Origin: Labyrinthula sp. Ha
Lineage: Eukaryota > Sar > Bigyra > Labyrinthulida > Labyrinthulaceae
NCBI GenBank assembly: GCA_015227615.1
Contig: JAALGZ010000024.1
Location: 310,001-374,000 of the forward strand
Reading direction: 5' to 3'
DNA: 64,000 nucleotides
The stretch's first letter is position 1. The number at the start of each line of letters is the position of its first letter. The notes below the pieces were generated by a model that saw nothing but the letters and a program-made list of their open reading frames with translations, was not told the origin of the DNA and did not search any database. Shown piece by piece: positions 35,361-45,437 of the stretch. Both the position numbers and the translations under genes were made by a program.

Positions 35361-37514
35361 ATTTTGTTTATTGGTATTTGCATTAAAAAGGACGAACTCA
35401 TTTCATCAGTTCACCCTTCTTATCGTGTATACACATTCTTATTATTTGTTTTAACCCGTGTTTCGAACTTGGTATTAAACTGTTCCAACTTTTGTTGGAC
35501 TTACTGTTTTTTATTTAACTTGAACATAATTATAGTAAAAATTGGACTGAAACAATGTTCCACAAAAATAGCACGTTTGGAATCAGTATCAACATTATAA
35601 ACATCTACCAGAATATAAGTTTTCACTCTCTTGTTCCATAACATTATCACAAGGTCTCATATCACCCCAGAATCATACTCAAAATATATTGCGACACCAA
35701 TTATAAAGGTACAAAACTTTTCAGAACACTTTGGACTCAATAAATAAAAAGAACCAATTGGTTTTGACTAGGTTGACTCATATCACCCTCTAGATCTGGG
35801 CAGTTGGGTCTCATTTTCCCATTTATATGCTGAAAATGAAGAAAAATATTTTTGGATATTGTCTCCGTACTCCTCCTGAAGAAATGACTTGGTAATTCAG
35901 AAATAAGGTTTCTGCTTCAAAGTGCACTACAATGTTTATGTTCTTGTCTACGGGTCAGAGTCAAAAGGAACATGCGCTAGCAGCCTATAGACCACGCAAA
36001 ATGGGATTGTTCTGGGTTATGTCTTGTCCTGAATTGTTATAAGTTAATCTAAAGTCAGATCAGAATATTCCTTGGTAGCAGGAGAAGGTGAGAAAGATAT
36101 AACATAAAAAATCTTGTTGACTGCAGAAGAGATTAGATCTATACTGCCGTAGTTTAATATAAAATAATTGCGCGAAGCCATGGCTGTTCGACAACTACGC
36201 ACCCTGCAAGGGTAACTACTATTATTTCGTGATTTGGGTCTACGTGTATAATAATCAGATATAAACCATATTTACCCATTTTCTTCGGTCTGCGGTAGGT
36301 TACTCTGCATCTGTATGTTCCAACTTCTCACCAACTGTGGCAAAATGTCCTTTAGCACACCGATCATATTCATCAGCTCTTATTGTTGCTGAGTTAATGA
36401 ATTGTCTTAGACGTAAGGTATGATGATCATTTTCTGACTCATAGTTAGTATAAAGCTTGGCGGTATGTATTTCTAATTATTTTCTTTTGCAAGTACAACT
36501 TACAGGTTAAAGTCACCTGATCATAGATCAAGTAGCAGCAGATTGAAAAAATTACTAGAACAGCAGCTTGAACCATGAGGAAGTCTACCAACCTCAGGGA
36601 ATAACTTCTTAAGAAATAATTAATCCTAGCTTCTGGTGAATTTTTTTGCTTTATGAAATATTTAGGATTAAGGTATAGTTTTATTCTGATGGACTACTCC
36701 CCTAAGAGTACACATACTCCTACGTTTGGGAAAGCACCCAAAGTTGTAATGCGTTAGATTAACAAACTATGAATATCACATCACCTAAGCTTTGGATAGA
36801 GTTTTTCACATTGAGTCTGATAAAGGCTGAAACATTATTCTCTTCACAGGGCTCCAGTGATGGCTCAACAAAATCTAACATTCCGAAGATATTAATTTTG
36901 TAAAGACCTTTAGCCAGGAGATTGCGTCGAAAATTTGAACTGTTTGAAAAAGATAAGGTTAATGCTTCAACTAGATGCATGAAAATTACTATATCTGCCT
37001 TAAACTGATTTCATACCGAGTAAGAGAGAAGCCGACAATATAAATAAAAGGAGTCGAAGGCCAACGAAACAAAACCCCATTTTGGAATCCAGAAAATTGT
37101 CTTAAACTAAGAATCAAAACATGGTTATCAATACCAGATAAAAAGGAGAATATATGAAACATATGTTTACTTCCTTCAGATATGTTCTGAGACCTCACCC
37201 ACTACTCCTAGGCAATATTGAGAAATCTCACTTGGTTCAAAAATTAAGTCTGCTTCAAAAGTTTGAATCTCTATTCCCTTTATTATAACAAAATATTTGA
37301 ATAAAAGTTTCAAGCAATCAATGGGCTCTTTTAAGGGAATAGAAGCTATTATATTCCTCCTTTAGGTCACTAACTCTTCTCCTAAGACTTTTGGAACACT
37401 TCTCTCGACAACTGAATCGATAAACTCCCAAAAACCTACTCGAGCTGAAACAACCCACAAAAGGAAACCAAAGAAAAAAAAGCAGCAGTAAACGAAATCA
37501 AAATCCGTCGATAA
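35361..37514. other. intergenic stretch
   Basis: Holds the divergent upstream regions of the cysteine-rich gene (left) and the ATP synthase gene (right). No coding sequence, repeat or RNA gene is recognised. The last 60 nt before the ATG at 37515 are purine-rich (agaaaaaaaagcagcag). Confidence 0.5.
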
Positions 37515-38273
37515 ATGTATCGTTTACTACGCGCACCACACGTTGCAAAACGCCTTCAAACTCAAGCAAGACCATTGCTTCCTCAGATTCAGACCTTCAG
37601 TACCAAGAGCTCGGATCTTCCACCTACATTCATCGAGAAATACAACCTCTCTGATCCAACACGTTTCGTGCCTCTCACTGCAGCTGGATTTCTCACTGCT
37701 TCTGCTACTGGATTATATCACTGGGATGCAGAGTCACAAATGCTTGGATTATTTATGCTCTTTGTGGGAACGATTTACTCTCAAGGAGGTGCAGCTATAG
37801 CCGAATATTTCGACAGCTCTTCGAAGCAGCTTCTGGATGAAATTCATGAGATGGAGAACAAGCAGATAATTCAAATAGAGAATGAAATAGCTGCGTTAAA
37901 AGAACATGTTAACATATTGGATGATCTGCAAGGTTTAGCAACAGAGCAAGAGCATGTTTTGAATACTTTAAGGGAAAGTGGTCCTATGAGATTTGAAGTA
38001 TCAAAGACAAAGTTCTTTGAAAAAAGATTACATGAGTTGATGACTTTGGAAAAGGATGAAGATGAAGCAGTTAGAGAACGTGTTATTCTGCAGGCAAAGA
38101 CTTTTGTAGAGGACGAATTTGCGAAAGGTAAAGCTAGCATTGGAGCTGCGTTGGAAGTCTTGGAAGGGGGAGAAGATGTTGATGATGGTGTTAGCAAAGC
38201 ATACAAGAAATTCTTAGACGGCTTCAAAACGCAGGAGATGGATAAAGGATTGAGTTTTCGCCTAAAGCTCTAA
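37515..38273 (+). CDS. mitochondrial F-type ATP synthase subunit b (ATP4-like)
   Basis: 252 residues. The start MYRLLRAPHVAKRLQTQARP is an Arg-rich amphipathic targeting peptide with a plausible cleavage site near TFST (27-30). Two hydrophobic segments follow at about 51-68 (VPLTAAGFLTASATGLY) and 74-96 (QMLGLFMLFVGTIYSQGGAA). Then come long charged helices (about 100-235) that would form the peripheral stalk reaching F1. Order, length and the AIAEYFDSSSKQLLDEI region match mitochondrial subunit b of the ATP4/ATP5PB family. It shows that this organism has an oxidative-phosphorylation type mitochondrion, so it is not an anaerobe with a reduced organelle. Its 3' end faces the proteasome gene, 86 nt apart. 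A candidate AATAAA lies near 38334, within the shared 3' region. One exon. Confidence 0.85.
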   Translation: MYRLLRAPHVAKRLQTQARPLLPQIQTFSTKSSDLPPTFIEKYNLSDPTRFVPLTAAGFLTASATGLYHWDAESQMLGLFMLFVGTIYSQGGAAIAEYFDSSSKQLLDEIHEMENKQIIQIENEIAALKEHVNILDDLQGLATEQEHVLNTLRESGPMRFEVSKTKFFEKRLHELMTLEKDEDEAVRERVILQAKTFVEDEFAKGKASIGAALEVLEGGEDVDDGVSKAYKKFLDGFKTQEMDKGLSFRLKL

Positions 38274-38359
38274 GCTTAGTAAACATTTAAATACTTTTCC
38301 TCTGCTTTATTTTGTAAGTTTCTTCAAAGCGTAAAATAAAGATACAAAAAGCTTATTTT

Positions 38360-39130
38360 TTATTCATCGCTTTCAATTATCTGATTAAGTTTTTGCTCGA
38401 TTTCAACCTCTGAAAGCCTTTTCAAGCTTCCTTTTATTGCATCAACAACACAAACTTCAATATCTTCAGGTTTGAAATCCACCTTGGCAGCTTTCTGTAG
38501 AGCGGCTATACCAACTTTCATCGCACTCTCTTCATCTAAATCTTTTCCTAGAAACTTCCTTTCCAAGATAGCATTGACTTCTTGTCCTAGTTTTCCACAT
38601 GCAACTCCATAATAGCCTAAAACATGTCCTGATGGCTCTACTTTAAACACTACATTCTTCGGCGCCTCTGCAAAATCCTCATCTAATCCATAATCTTGAA
38701 CTCCAAACAGTACACTTTCACAAGCCAAAGTTCTTCTACCAGCATGCTGAGTATTTATTTGAGCAAGATCACCCAATCGAGCAGCTAATTCTTCAACGGG
38801 CATCGGGAATCCATACTTGTAGCTGTAAGAACTTGCTTCTTGTCTTGCTTTCAAAACAAATGCTTTACAATCAGCTATTGGTCCAACCAGTGCACAGCTT
38901 ACTGTGGGAGAAACTTGAAAAATTCTAGAAAGATTCTCTGGGGAGCGATATAGGAGCTTGTTGTCAAAGATTGGTTGATCCAGGGATTTCTGGGAGACGA
39001 TAACGGTGGAAGTCTTTGTTGTTAAGGTTAAAAGAGTTGCATTCGATCGTTTTACAGCTGCTGTACAATATTCTATTTGATAAAGGCGGCCTTCTGGTGA
39101 GAAGATTGTCAAGAAACGATCGTAAGACAT
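38360..39130 (-). CDS. PSMA6: 20S proteasome alpha subunit, probably alpha-1 (PSMA6)
   Basis: 256 residues. The N-terminus YDRFLTIFSPEGRLYQIEY (3-21) is the alpha-subunit signature that gates the 20S barrel. The body has the proteasome fold landmarks: VIVSQK, VGPIADCKAFVLKARQEA, YKYGFPMPVEELAARLGDLAQINTQ, VEPSGHVLGYYGVACG and VDFKPEDIEVCVVD. VIVSQK, the YKYGFPMPVE segment and DFKPEDIEV point to alpha-1/PSMA6 rather than other alphas. There is no catalytic N-terminal Thr, as expected for an alpha subunit. Some positions are unusual: CTAAVK replaces the common AFKAI/AxxAV, so the ortholog call is likely but not certain. Length is normal. It acts in cytosolic and nuclear protein breakdown. One exon, convergent with the ATP synthase gene. 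Confidence 0.92.
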   Translation of the reverse strand: MSYDRFLTIFSPEGRLYQIEYCTAAVKRSNATLLTLTTKTSTVIVSQKSLDQPIFDNKLLYRSPENLSRIFQVSPTVSCALVGPIADCKAFVLKARQEASSYSYKYGFPMPVEELAARLGDLAQINTQHAGRRTLACESVLFGVQDYGLDEDFAEAPKNVVFKVEPSGHVLGYYGVACGKLGQEVNAILERKFLGKDLDEESAMKVGIAALQKAAKVDFKPEDIEVCVVDAIKGSLKRLSEVEIEQKLNQIIESDE

Positions 39131-42100
39131 TTTAAGAAGATTTTATTTGTTCTCTTTATTTTTCGTTTGAAAATTTTGGGCAATTAAATTGTTCGGCTTA
39201 CCGTGTTTACTGTTATAACACCAGCCTATTCAGAAACATATCGAATCATATGTACTGTATCAGCCGTCATGAAGAATTTCTCTTCAAAATGAGACCTGCG
39301 AGACAAATTTGCTTTGATTTTTATTCTCTTAATAGTTTATAGTCATAAACTGAGAAGCTTACAGGTTATTCAACTGGGAAAATGCTTATCTGTGGTATAT
39401 TATCTCGCCTTGTCGTAATAAAGAATCATAAGACCAAACCATGGTTTGCTTCAGCCTTAGCTGGCTTAAACCAAATTGATATAGTACAAAACATATAATT
39501 TAGCTGGATATTATATCTTTTTCTCATGATAAATGCAGCAAACTTAACAAAAACTAAGAAAAGAGAACCTTTAGGGTATAATCGTTTTCCCACCTTAAAA
39601 CAGTACATAAGTATCAAATTGAAAAGAGAATACCTTTTAGTTTTAAGTTCAGGCCTCAGAAAGGTCTGAACCCTGTAGATTTACTATGTATTAACTAAAT
39701 AGGAATTTTTGATTTCTACTTTTCTGGATATGAAGAGTATTGCCTCATTCAAGAAAGAGCACCATTTGTCGTGAAAAGACCTCGGAGTTGATAAAACTTA
39801 TTAAAAATCATTTAATAATCATATTGATTCTGATTATCAATAAAGGAATTTAAGTTTTCATTTTAATCAAATGATTCTGATCTTACTGTGATTATCAAAT
39901 TATTGTGAAAATGGTTGGGGAATTATGAGAAACAATCAATAAGAAAAATATTGTCAGCATTTTATTGATAAATTATCAATGAATCAAATGTGACCCTGGT
40001 CGTGAAACAATAATATACATTGGCATAGTACTGTCTGTATTGTGTTGATAATAATTTACCAAAGTATTTGTTTATTTAACGCAAGCCACAATCCATTCGC
40101 AAGAAGTACTAGAAGAACCATATAACTCTTATATGTCTCAAAGATAGCATTATAACATCCACAGTCCAAGGCCTGAAAATAAAACTAGACTCTTAAAACG
40201 TATACGTTTCTCAATAGAAGTCAAATGTCACATCATAACTCAGTTTTACTTTCACCAAATGTCATATCGATATACTGGTAAATGGATGTAGATATGCGAC
40301 ATCCCATGTTGCAACAACTATCGACTGCTGATAAACCATTGTAGGAAGCACTGTCATGTGCTGGACTACTTGATGCCAACCAGGTATCAATAGGCTCGAT
40401 TTACTGAATATCAACTACATAGAAACTATTCTGTATGAGCTATGCACAAGTTTGAATACATAATCTTAGTGAAAATTACCATATCTCAACACGGCCGTGT
40501 AAGAGAAACTGCAACTTATTCCAAGAACTGAATAATATGGTATTAGCTGAAAATAAGACAAATCAACTATATGAATTCTACCCATTTTAGACATATTAAA
40601 AGAATTACTCAACATATCTATTTAAACACAAATCCGAGTAAGGGAACTGAAAATAGAGAAAACAATTTCTGGTGCGATTAGGGGAGAAGTCATGAAAAAT
40701 AATAAGTGGAATCGCTTCATACTTGTATTGATTTTGATTTCTAACAAGAAACAACTGTAACGGTTTTATATAGTAATCCTATAATATTAGAAGTATAAAT
40801 GATCATTCAACATGCTTTCAACGAAGCAATTAAGCTTGTAGAGAGATCTCATAACTCTTCACAACAAAAATATGGCTATGAAGCATCTCGATAATCTATC
40901 GATAAATCATGTGCGCACCTAAATGCAGTAAATCTCACCCATTTTATAAGATTTTATGAAATATTTTAAGGCCAGTTATTCTGCTGTGTAGACCATATAT
41001 TTAAATAACTCGAACTATATATGAAGCTAGTTTACTTGTGTAAATACTTAGTTACGAGCTAAAATACTGCATTCAGGATTCCTTGATAAATTTTGAAGCG
41101 CCTTTAGGTTAGCAATTCATTCAAATTCAAGTATTCTTATACCATAGAGAGTAAACTTAAGGCACAAAATCAGTCACCGCTATAATTAGTTGCACTTAAA
41201 GGAATCAGGAACTGCATAGAAGTCATATAGAAAGTTTAGGTTTCTAACAAGGAAGCAGAAAAATAATTGTATGCAACTTTCTGTGTACTCTATCAAGAAA
41301 TCTTGATACTGGTTACTTAAATATATGATATGAGAAATCTGATATTTTGCAGACGAAATAATTAACAATAGTTTGAGAATCAATTCAACTATAAAGTTAA
41401 ACATTCTTTCTGCACCATAAATATTCTTGCCCTTATAAGCTTATTCCGAATTGATTTAGAGGTGCTATAATGTTTTCAAAAAAACTCTGGAAACTGTCCA
41501 AGTCCTACTCTTCGAGTCTTCTTATCTGGTTGGGAAAATATTGCTACCAAATTAATTTAACTATAGTTTTATTGTTTTAAAGCGCTTTTCTGCAAGCATC
41601 ACGTAAGTCGTATAGGAACCTTCTCTTCCCTCTATTCGGTCTTAAGATTTTTCGTTAATACCCTATTAAGGATACCCGCTTCTTTTGCTTTAATGCAAGT
41701 AAAAGTGTAACTCTTGGATTAAATTGTAGTTAATAACCTTATTAATTCTAAACATATACGAGATTCTTTTCTACTTTTGAAGGTGTTTGCATTTATGGCA
41801 GACCTAAGAAACTTGACCACCATTCAAGTTGAGGTGTAGTTTCATTTTGGATGCAACTGGTATTCTTGAAACTCTGTGTCAAAGTAAACCGCAACGCTAA
41901 GGTAGCCATGTTCGTTATCAAGAGGCCATAATTGTCTCCAAGGTAGTGGAAATTTTCTGAGGTATCAACAAAAGTTGTTTCAGTTTAGGTATGTGTAACC
42001 TAAGAATAACTTAGACTTGCTATTGTGCTAGAACTTGTTGCAATATGATTTTTTTAAGAGTTGACAGATTACCAACCCAAAATCAAAGGGCTAAGTGGCT

Positions 42101-43078
42101 TGTCAGAGATACGTTTATTAGATCACCTAAATAATCAAAGGGAGCAGGAGTTACAACGTCTAAATTAGAGAGGTATTTGCAGGGGTTGTGGACACAAAGT
42201 CCTATCACCACTTCCGAACTTAAACAGAAGCCTTTTTCAATAGAAACGGTTTTTTCTTCTAAACATTGACTTGAAAAAATACTCAATAATCATAATCTTA
42301 GCTGCTCAACCGCGTGGTATAATAGTTTATGTTCTAAGAGACAAAGGTTGTTCATGAGTTCTTAACAAAGCTTATATTTGAAAAGCTTTTCATGTAGGTT
42401 CTAGCCGAAATATGAAACTAAGTGCTACTTTTCTAAAGAAAAAAAATAATTTAATAATAATAGCTTTGCTAAAAGTTAATACGGGCACAGCTGCGTGGTA
42501 AAAAGTTAATCTAGCATTTACCTAAGAGAGAAGGACTTTTATCTTTATTCCATATATTGTAGTACTTGCATACAATTGGATGATCTACAACATGAGGATT
42601 GCTCTTTCTGTATTCCTACTATCAAGTAGAAACATTTATAATAGAAATATTGAAATAAAAAAAATTTTTATTTAATATATTTAGTAACTGCGACAGTAAT
42701 CAGACAGAAATAGTGTACGAATTTTCAAGACATGATAAATTATAAGAATAGATTAACAATATTACATCACAATAGTTGTTACATCACCATATATAGGAGA
42801 AAACGTAATTATTTTGTCTCCTGAAGTTGACAATAAGAAGTCTAGATTATTTGTTCTTTCTTCCCTATTTCAAGAGTCAAAGAAATCTAAGTACCTTTTC
42901 CACTGAATCCTGTAAAAACTACATATTCCCATAAAATCAATATGGCATTTCCCTGCATTTATGTGACCTGAAAACAGCAAGACAACACTGAAAACAAAGA
43001 ATTGCTTCACTCTGATGCCCCTTCCCAGCACTAGCAAGAAAATGGGTATCCTATTGCTTTTTTACTTGAATTAATCTT
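39131..43078. other. gene-poor stretch
   Basis: No gene recognised. A patch at about 39800-39990 is rich in gattatcaa/ttgataatc variants and carries the inverted copy of the 18-mer at 1532-1549. The remainder shows only short open frames without motifs. Confidence 0.5.
39824..39841 (-). repeat. 18-bp repeat, copy 2 (inverted)
   Basis: ttgattctgattatcaat is the exact reverse complement of 1532-1549. Several looser variants follow within 150 nt. Confidence 0.5.
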
Positions 43079-43360
43079 ATGTTTGAACCAAACTCCAACA
43101 AGATGATCCCAAACGTCTCCCACAATACTGAGAAACCAAAGCAGCTTAATCATTCTTCACCCAAACCTAAATTAAAGTATACAATTATTATCACACCTTC
43201 TTCTTCTCCTGACAGAGATTTATCGATCGTATCCATAGGGGAAAATGACGATAAACCAGTTCAAATTTTCCACCTTCTGTCCATTCTCTTGCTCTCAACT
43301 GGAGTAGTTTTGCTACTAATCGGAGTTTGTCTGGTGATAGTGCAAAAACTTTCTTCTTAG
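43079..43360 (+). CDS. short membrane protein, possibly a truncated relative of the eight-cysteine family
   Basis: 93 residues as one open frame. A polar N-terminus (SSPKPKLKY...TPSSSPDRDLSI) leads to one membrane helix at about 66-90 (HLLSILLLSTGVVLLLIGVC). The helix and its approach resemble those of the 202-residue proteins (YASILSLTGGFILLIIGVSL), but the eight-cysteine ectodomain is absent. The stop at 43358-43360 coincides with the AG of a possible 32-nt intron (43329-43360). Splicing it would open about 50 further residues to 43512, but they show no cysteine pattern. So it may be a small real gene, a spliced gene or a truncated paralog. No database check was possible. Confidence 0.4.
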   Translation: MFEPNSNKMIPNVSHNTEKPKQLNHSSPKPKLKYTIIITPSSSPDRDLSIVSIGENDDKPVQIFHLLSILLLSTGVVLLLIGVCLVIVQKLSS

Positions 43361-43800
43361 TATTCCAAAGAAAACATTTTGATACACTATATAATATATA
43401 TAAATGCTGGTCTTTTCGGGTAAGACTTAGATCTATCTATCTATCAAACTACTCAAGAAACTTCTACGGGAATGAAAATTCTGAAGGAAAATTTTTTGAG
43501 TTATTCAAGTAAATAGTTTAATCGTTAACTAATTTATTTCTATATATGGTAAATTGTTATTAACGGATAAAATACATTTTTATAGAGCTGATACTGGAAG
43601 AGAAAAAAGTTGTAAGCTTAAAAACGTGTGCCAGTCATTTAAATATACTTTTTATCCAAATGCAAGTAATATTAAAAATCATAGATAAATCAAACCTTCA
43701 AAAGGCAATATACAATAATGCTCTTTTATATATTTCACTACGAAATGTTTCTTCACTTCCATCTACTTTCTTTTGTTTTGCGCAAAGAACTTCAGAGAGT
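43361..43800. other. short intergenic stretch
   Basis: AT-rich DNA between the short membrane ORF and the 3' end of the RING-H2 gene. Apart from the possible second exon to 43512, nothing is recognised. Confidence 0.4.
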
Positions 43801-44805
43801 CTATTCCTCTTCTGGAGGTAATAGTTGTTCTCTAATATATTCCAATTGACGAATTGTTTCTGCTTGTTCTTCTGCTGTTTCATTTCTTCTTTGTAAAATA
43901 TTCACAGGCTGTCCTCTTAAACTCATCCACAACACAGCAATATCTTTTTTACATAAAGGACAAAATCTACTTCTTTCAAACCACTGCAAAATACAATTTT
44001 TATGAAATAAGTGTTTTCGATCACAAGGCAAGATAATAATTCTACTTCTTTCTTCATAGTTATCAAAACATATTGCACAATTATCACTTTCATCAAATTC
44101 ATCTCCGCAAAATTTTGCATCTTTTTCATCCAGAAAAGATTTTGCTCCAGCGTCTAAACCTTTTTGAATTTTATTTCGATTTCTTGAAAAATGATGAACT
44201 GTATATAACATAGTAAAAACCAACCTACAAATAAAAGTCAATAAAATAAGTTTCCCAGAAAATTCCACCAACACGAAATATTCAAAATAATTTTCTGTCG
44301 AAAAATAATTCCAAATATATCCAGTAAGAAGAATAAAATTAGAAAAGTAAATAAAAAGAGAAAAATTTTGATTTAATTTCCAAAAGAATGAAGTTTCCAA
44401 CATAATAAGAGAATATCGTATTCTAATAGTTTCAGTTCTTGAGAGTTCTTGTTGTGGATGTTGCAAATATTTGGATTTGATTTGTCTTACTTTGGAGAAT
44501 ATGTATATTCTGTTTGGCATTTGAATTATTTGTAAAATAAGATTTAAAGTTAAAGAAAAAATAATAAAAATTTCTGGGTGTTGATTTAAATAAAAATTTT
44601 CATAAGAAAAAGAAATACTAAACTCAGTATTTGTGTAAAAATCCAACAGATTAAGAGAAAAATATATGTTTATGAAGGAGTTGATAAACCCAAAAATTAA
44701 CAGGTCATATAAAAGATTAACTCCTGTTTCAGGATTCATTGTAAGCAGCGTAAAACTCCTCGGTCTTCTCTCCCTTTGATTTGCATTTCTTCTTCTTCGA
44801 AACAT
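43801..44805 (-). CDS. multi-pass membrane RING-H2 protein, probable E3 ubiquitin ligase
   Basis: 334 residues from the first ATG (MFRRRRNANQRERRP). The frame runs 13 codons further upstream, but only to a GTG, so I start here. Four hydrophobic segments lie at about 30-57, 77-97, 147-169 and 175-203. A C-terminal RING-H2 follows at 243-285: CAIC, then LPC, H and H (KHLFHKNC), then FCPLC, with spacing that fits C3H2C3 zinc coordination. The family binds E2 enzymes through this domain, so the likely role is membrane-anchored ubiquitin ligation, for example at the ER or endosomes. The location is not shown by the sequence. The Arg-rich N-terminus probably faces the cytosol. It is divergent from the metallothionein-like gene at 45014, 208 nt between the ATGs, so they may share a promoter region. 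Confidence 0.88.
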   Translation of the reverse strand: MFRRRRNANQRERRPRSFTLLTMNPETGVNLLYDLLIFGFINSFINIYFSLNLLDFYTNTEFSISFSYENFYLNQHPEIFIIFSLTLNLILQIIQMPNRIYIFSKVRQIKSKYLQHPQQELSRTETIRIRYSLIMLETSFFWKLNQNFSLFIYFSNFILLTGYIWNYFSTENYFEYFVLVEFSGKLILLTFICRLVFTMLYTVHHFSRNRNKIQKGLDAGAKSFLDEKDAKFCGDEFDESDNCAICFDNYEERSRIIILPCDRKHLFHKNCILQWFERSRFCPLCKKDIAVLWMSLRGQPVNILQRRNETAEEQAETIRQLEYIREQLLPPEEE

Positions 44806-44939
44806 TTCGCCGTTCAATTGGTCAAATTTAACTAATAAGAACACAACACAAGAAACGAACTTTTCTCTTATCGCCGGAATTTAATGTATGAAGTATCCAG
44901 TGAATATAAGTGAGCTTACCGATTCGATATCGGGAATGG

Positions 44940-44957
44940 ATCGACTTGCTGTACACA
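44940..44957 (+). repeat. direct repeat flanking the metallothionein-like gene, left copy
   Basis: atcgacttgctgtacaca recurs at 45138-45156 with one extra t. The two copies bracket the tiny cysteine-rich gene. They could be regulatory elements or the ends of a small duplicated or inserted segment. Confidence 0.5.
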
Positions 44958-45013
44958 CTTGACTCGAATCAAGCCGTTTAATAAAAGAGAAGAAGAAAGA
45001 AAAAAAGATAAGA

Positions 45014-45115
45014 ATGAAGGATTCAGTTTGCCCATGTTGTGGAGAAGGATGCAATTGCTGTGGAGGAGATTGTGGCTCATGTAGTAGTGACTGTAACTGC
45101 TGTGGAGGACAGTAA
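45014..45115 (+). CDS. metallothionein-like protein, 33 residues
   Basis: An ATG opens a 33-codon frame with 11 cysteines (6, 8, 9, 13, 15, 16, 20, 23, 27, 29, 30), one third of all residues, and no aromatic residue. Cysteines fall in three C-x-C-C clusters (CPCC, CNCC, CNCC), the last two each followed by GG. Besides cysteine it has Gly, Ser, Asn and Asp, with one Lys and one Pro. This composition is characteristic of metallothioneins, which bind Cu, Zn or Cd in the cytosol through thiolate clusters. Its short length resembles fungal and protist copper thioneins more than the 60-residue animal type. It lies 208 nt from the divergent RING-H2 gene and is flanked by an 18-19 bp direct repeat. 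Chance is unlikely given the regular spacing. It could also be a cysteine-rich secreted peptide, but no signal peptide is seen. Confidence 0.7.
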   Translation: MKDSVCPCCGEGCNCCGGDCGSCSSDCNCCGGQ

Positions 45116-45137
45116 GGATATGAATATTTATGAAGGT

Positions 45138-45156
45138 ATCGACTTGCTTGTACACA
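45138..45156 (+). repeat. direct repeat flanking the metallothionein-like gene, right copy
   Basis: atcgacttgcttgtacaca begins 23 nt after the stop of the small gene and matches 44940-44957 except for one added t. Confidence 0.5.
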
Positions 45157-45410
45157 ATTAATACCTAAGTCGAGGAGATTCTATCTTTCGGTTTCTTCAA
45201 CTCCAAATTCTATCCTTCTACTGCGCGAAGAGAAAGGGAAAGCTATAGATGTGGATGTGTGTGGCTAAAAATATTTCACAAATAAGAAGATTCCATTTAA
45301 GCAGTGATTCTTCAGGAGATTAGTTATGTACTTGAAATCCGTGCAAGTGGTTCAAAGGGTTCAACACTGCAGAAGAAAGGTGGTATATTCATTATTATCC
45401 TTGGAAGAAT

Positions 45411-45437
45411 GAATATATTGAATATATTGAATATATG
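45411..45437 (+). repeat. microsatellite, 9-bp unit x3
   Basis: Three tandem units of gaatatatt, the last ending in g instead of t. Confidence 0.8.

Noticed and set aside
44916-45155. 79-codon minus-strand frame over the metallothionein-like gene
   Set aside because: It is the shadow of the small cysteine-rich plus-strand gene. Its Ser/Leu-rich string has no motif.
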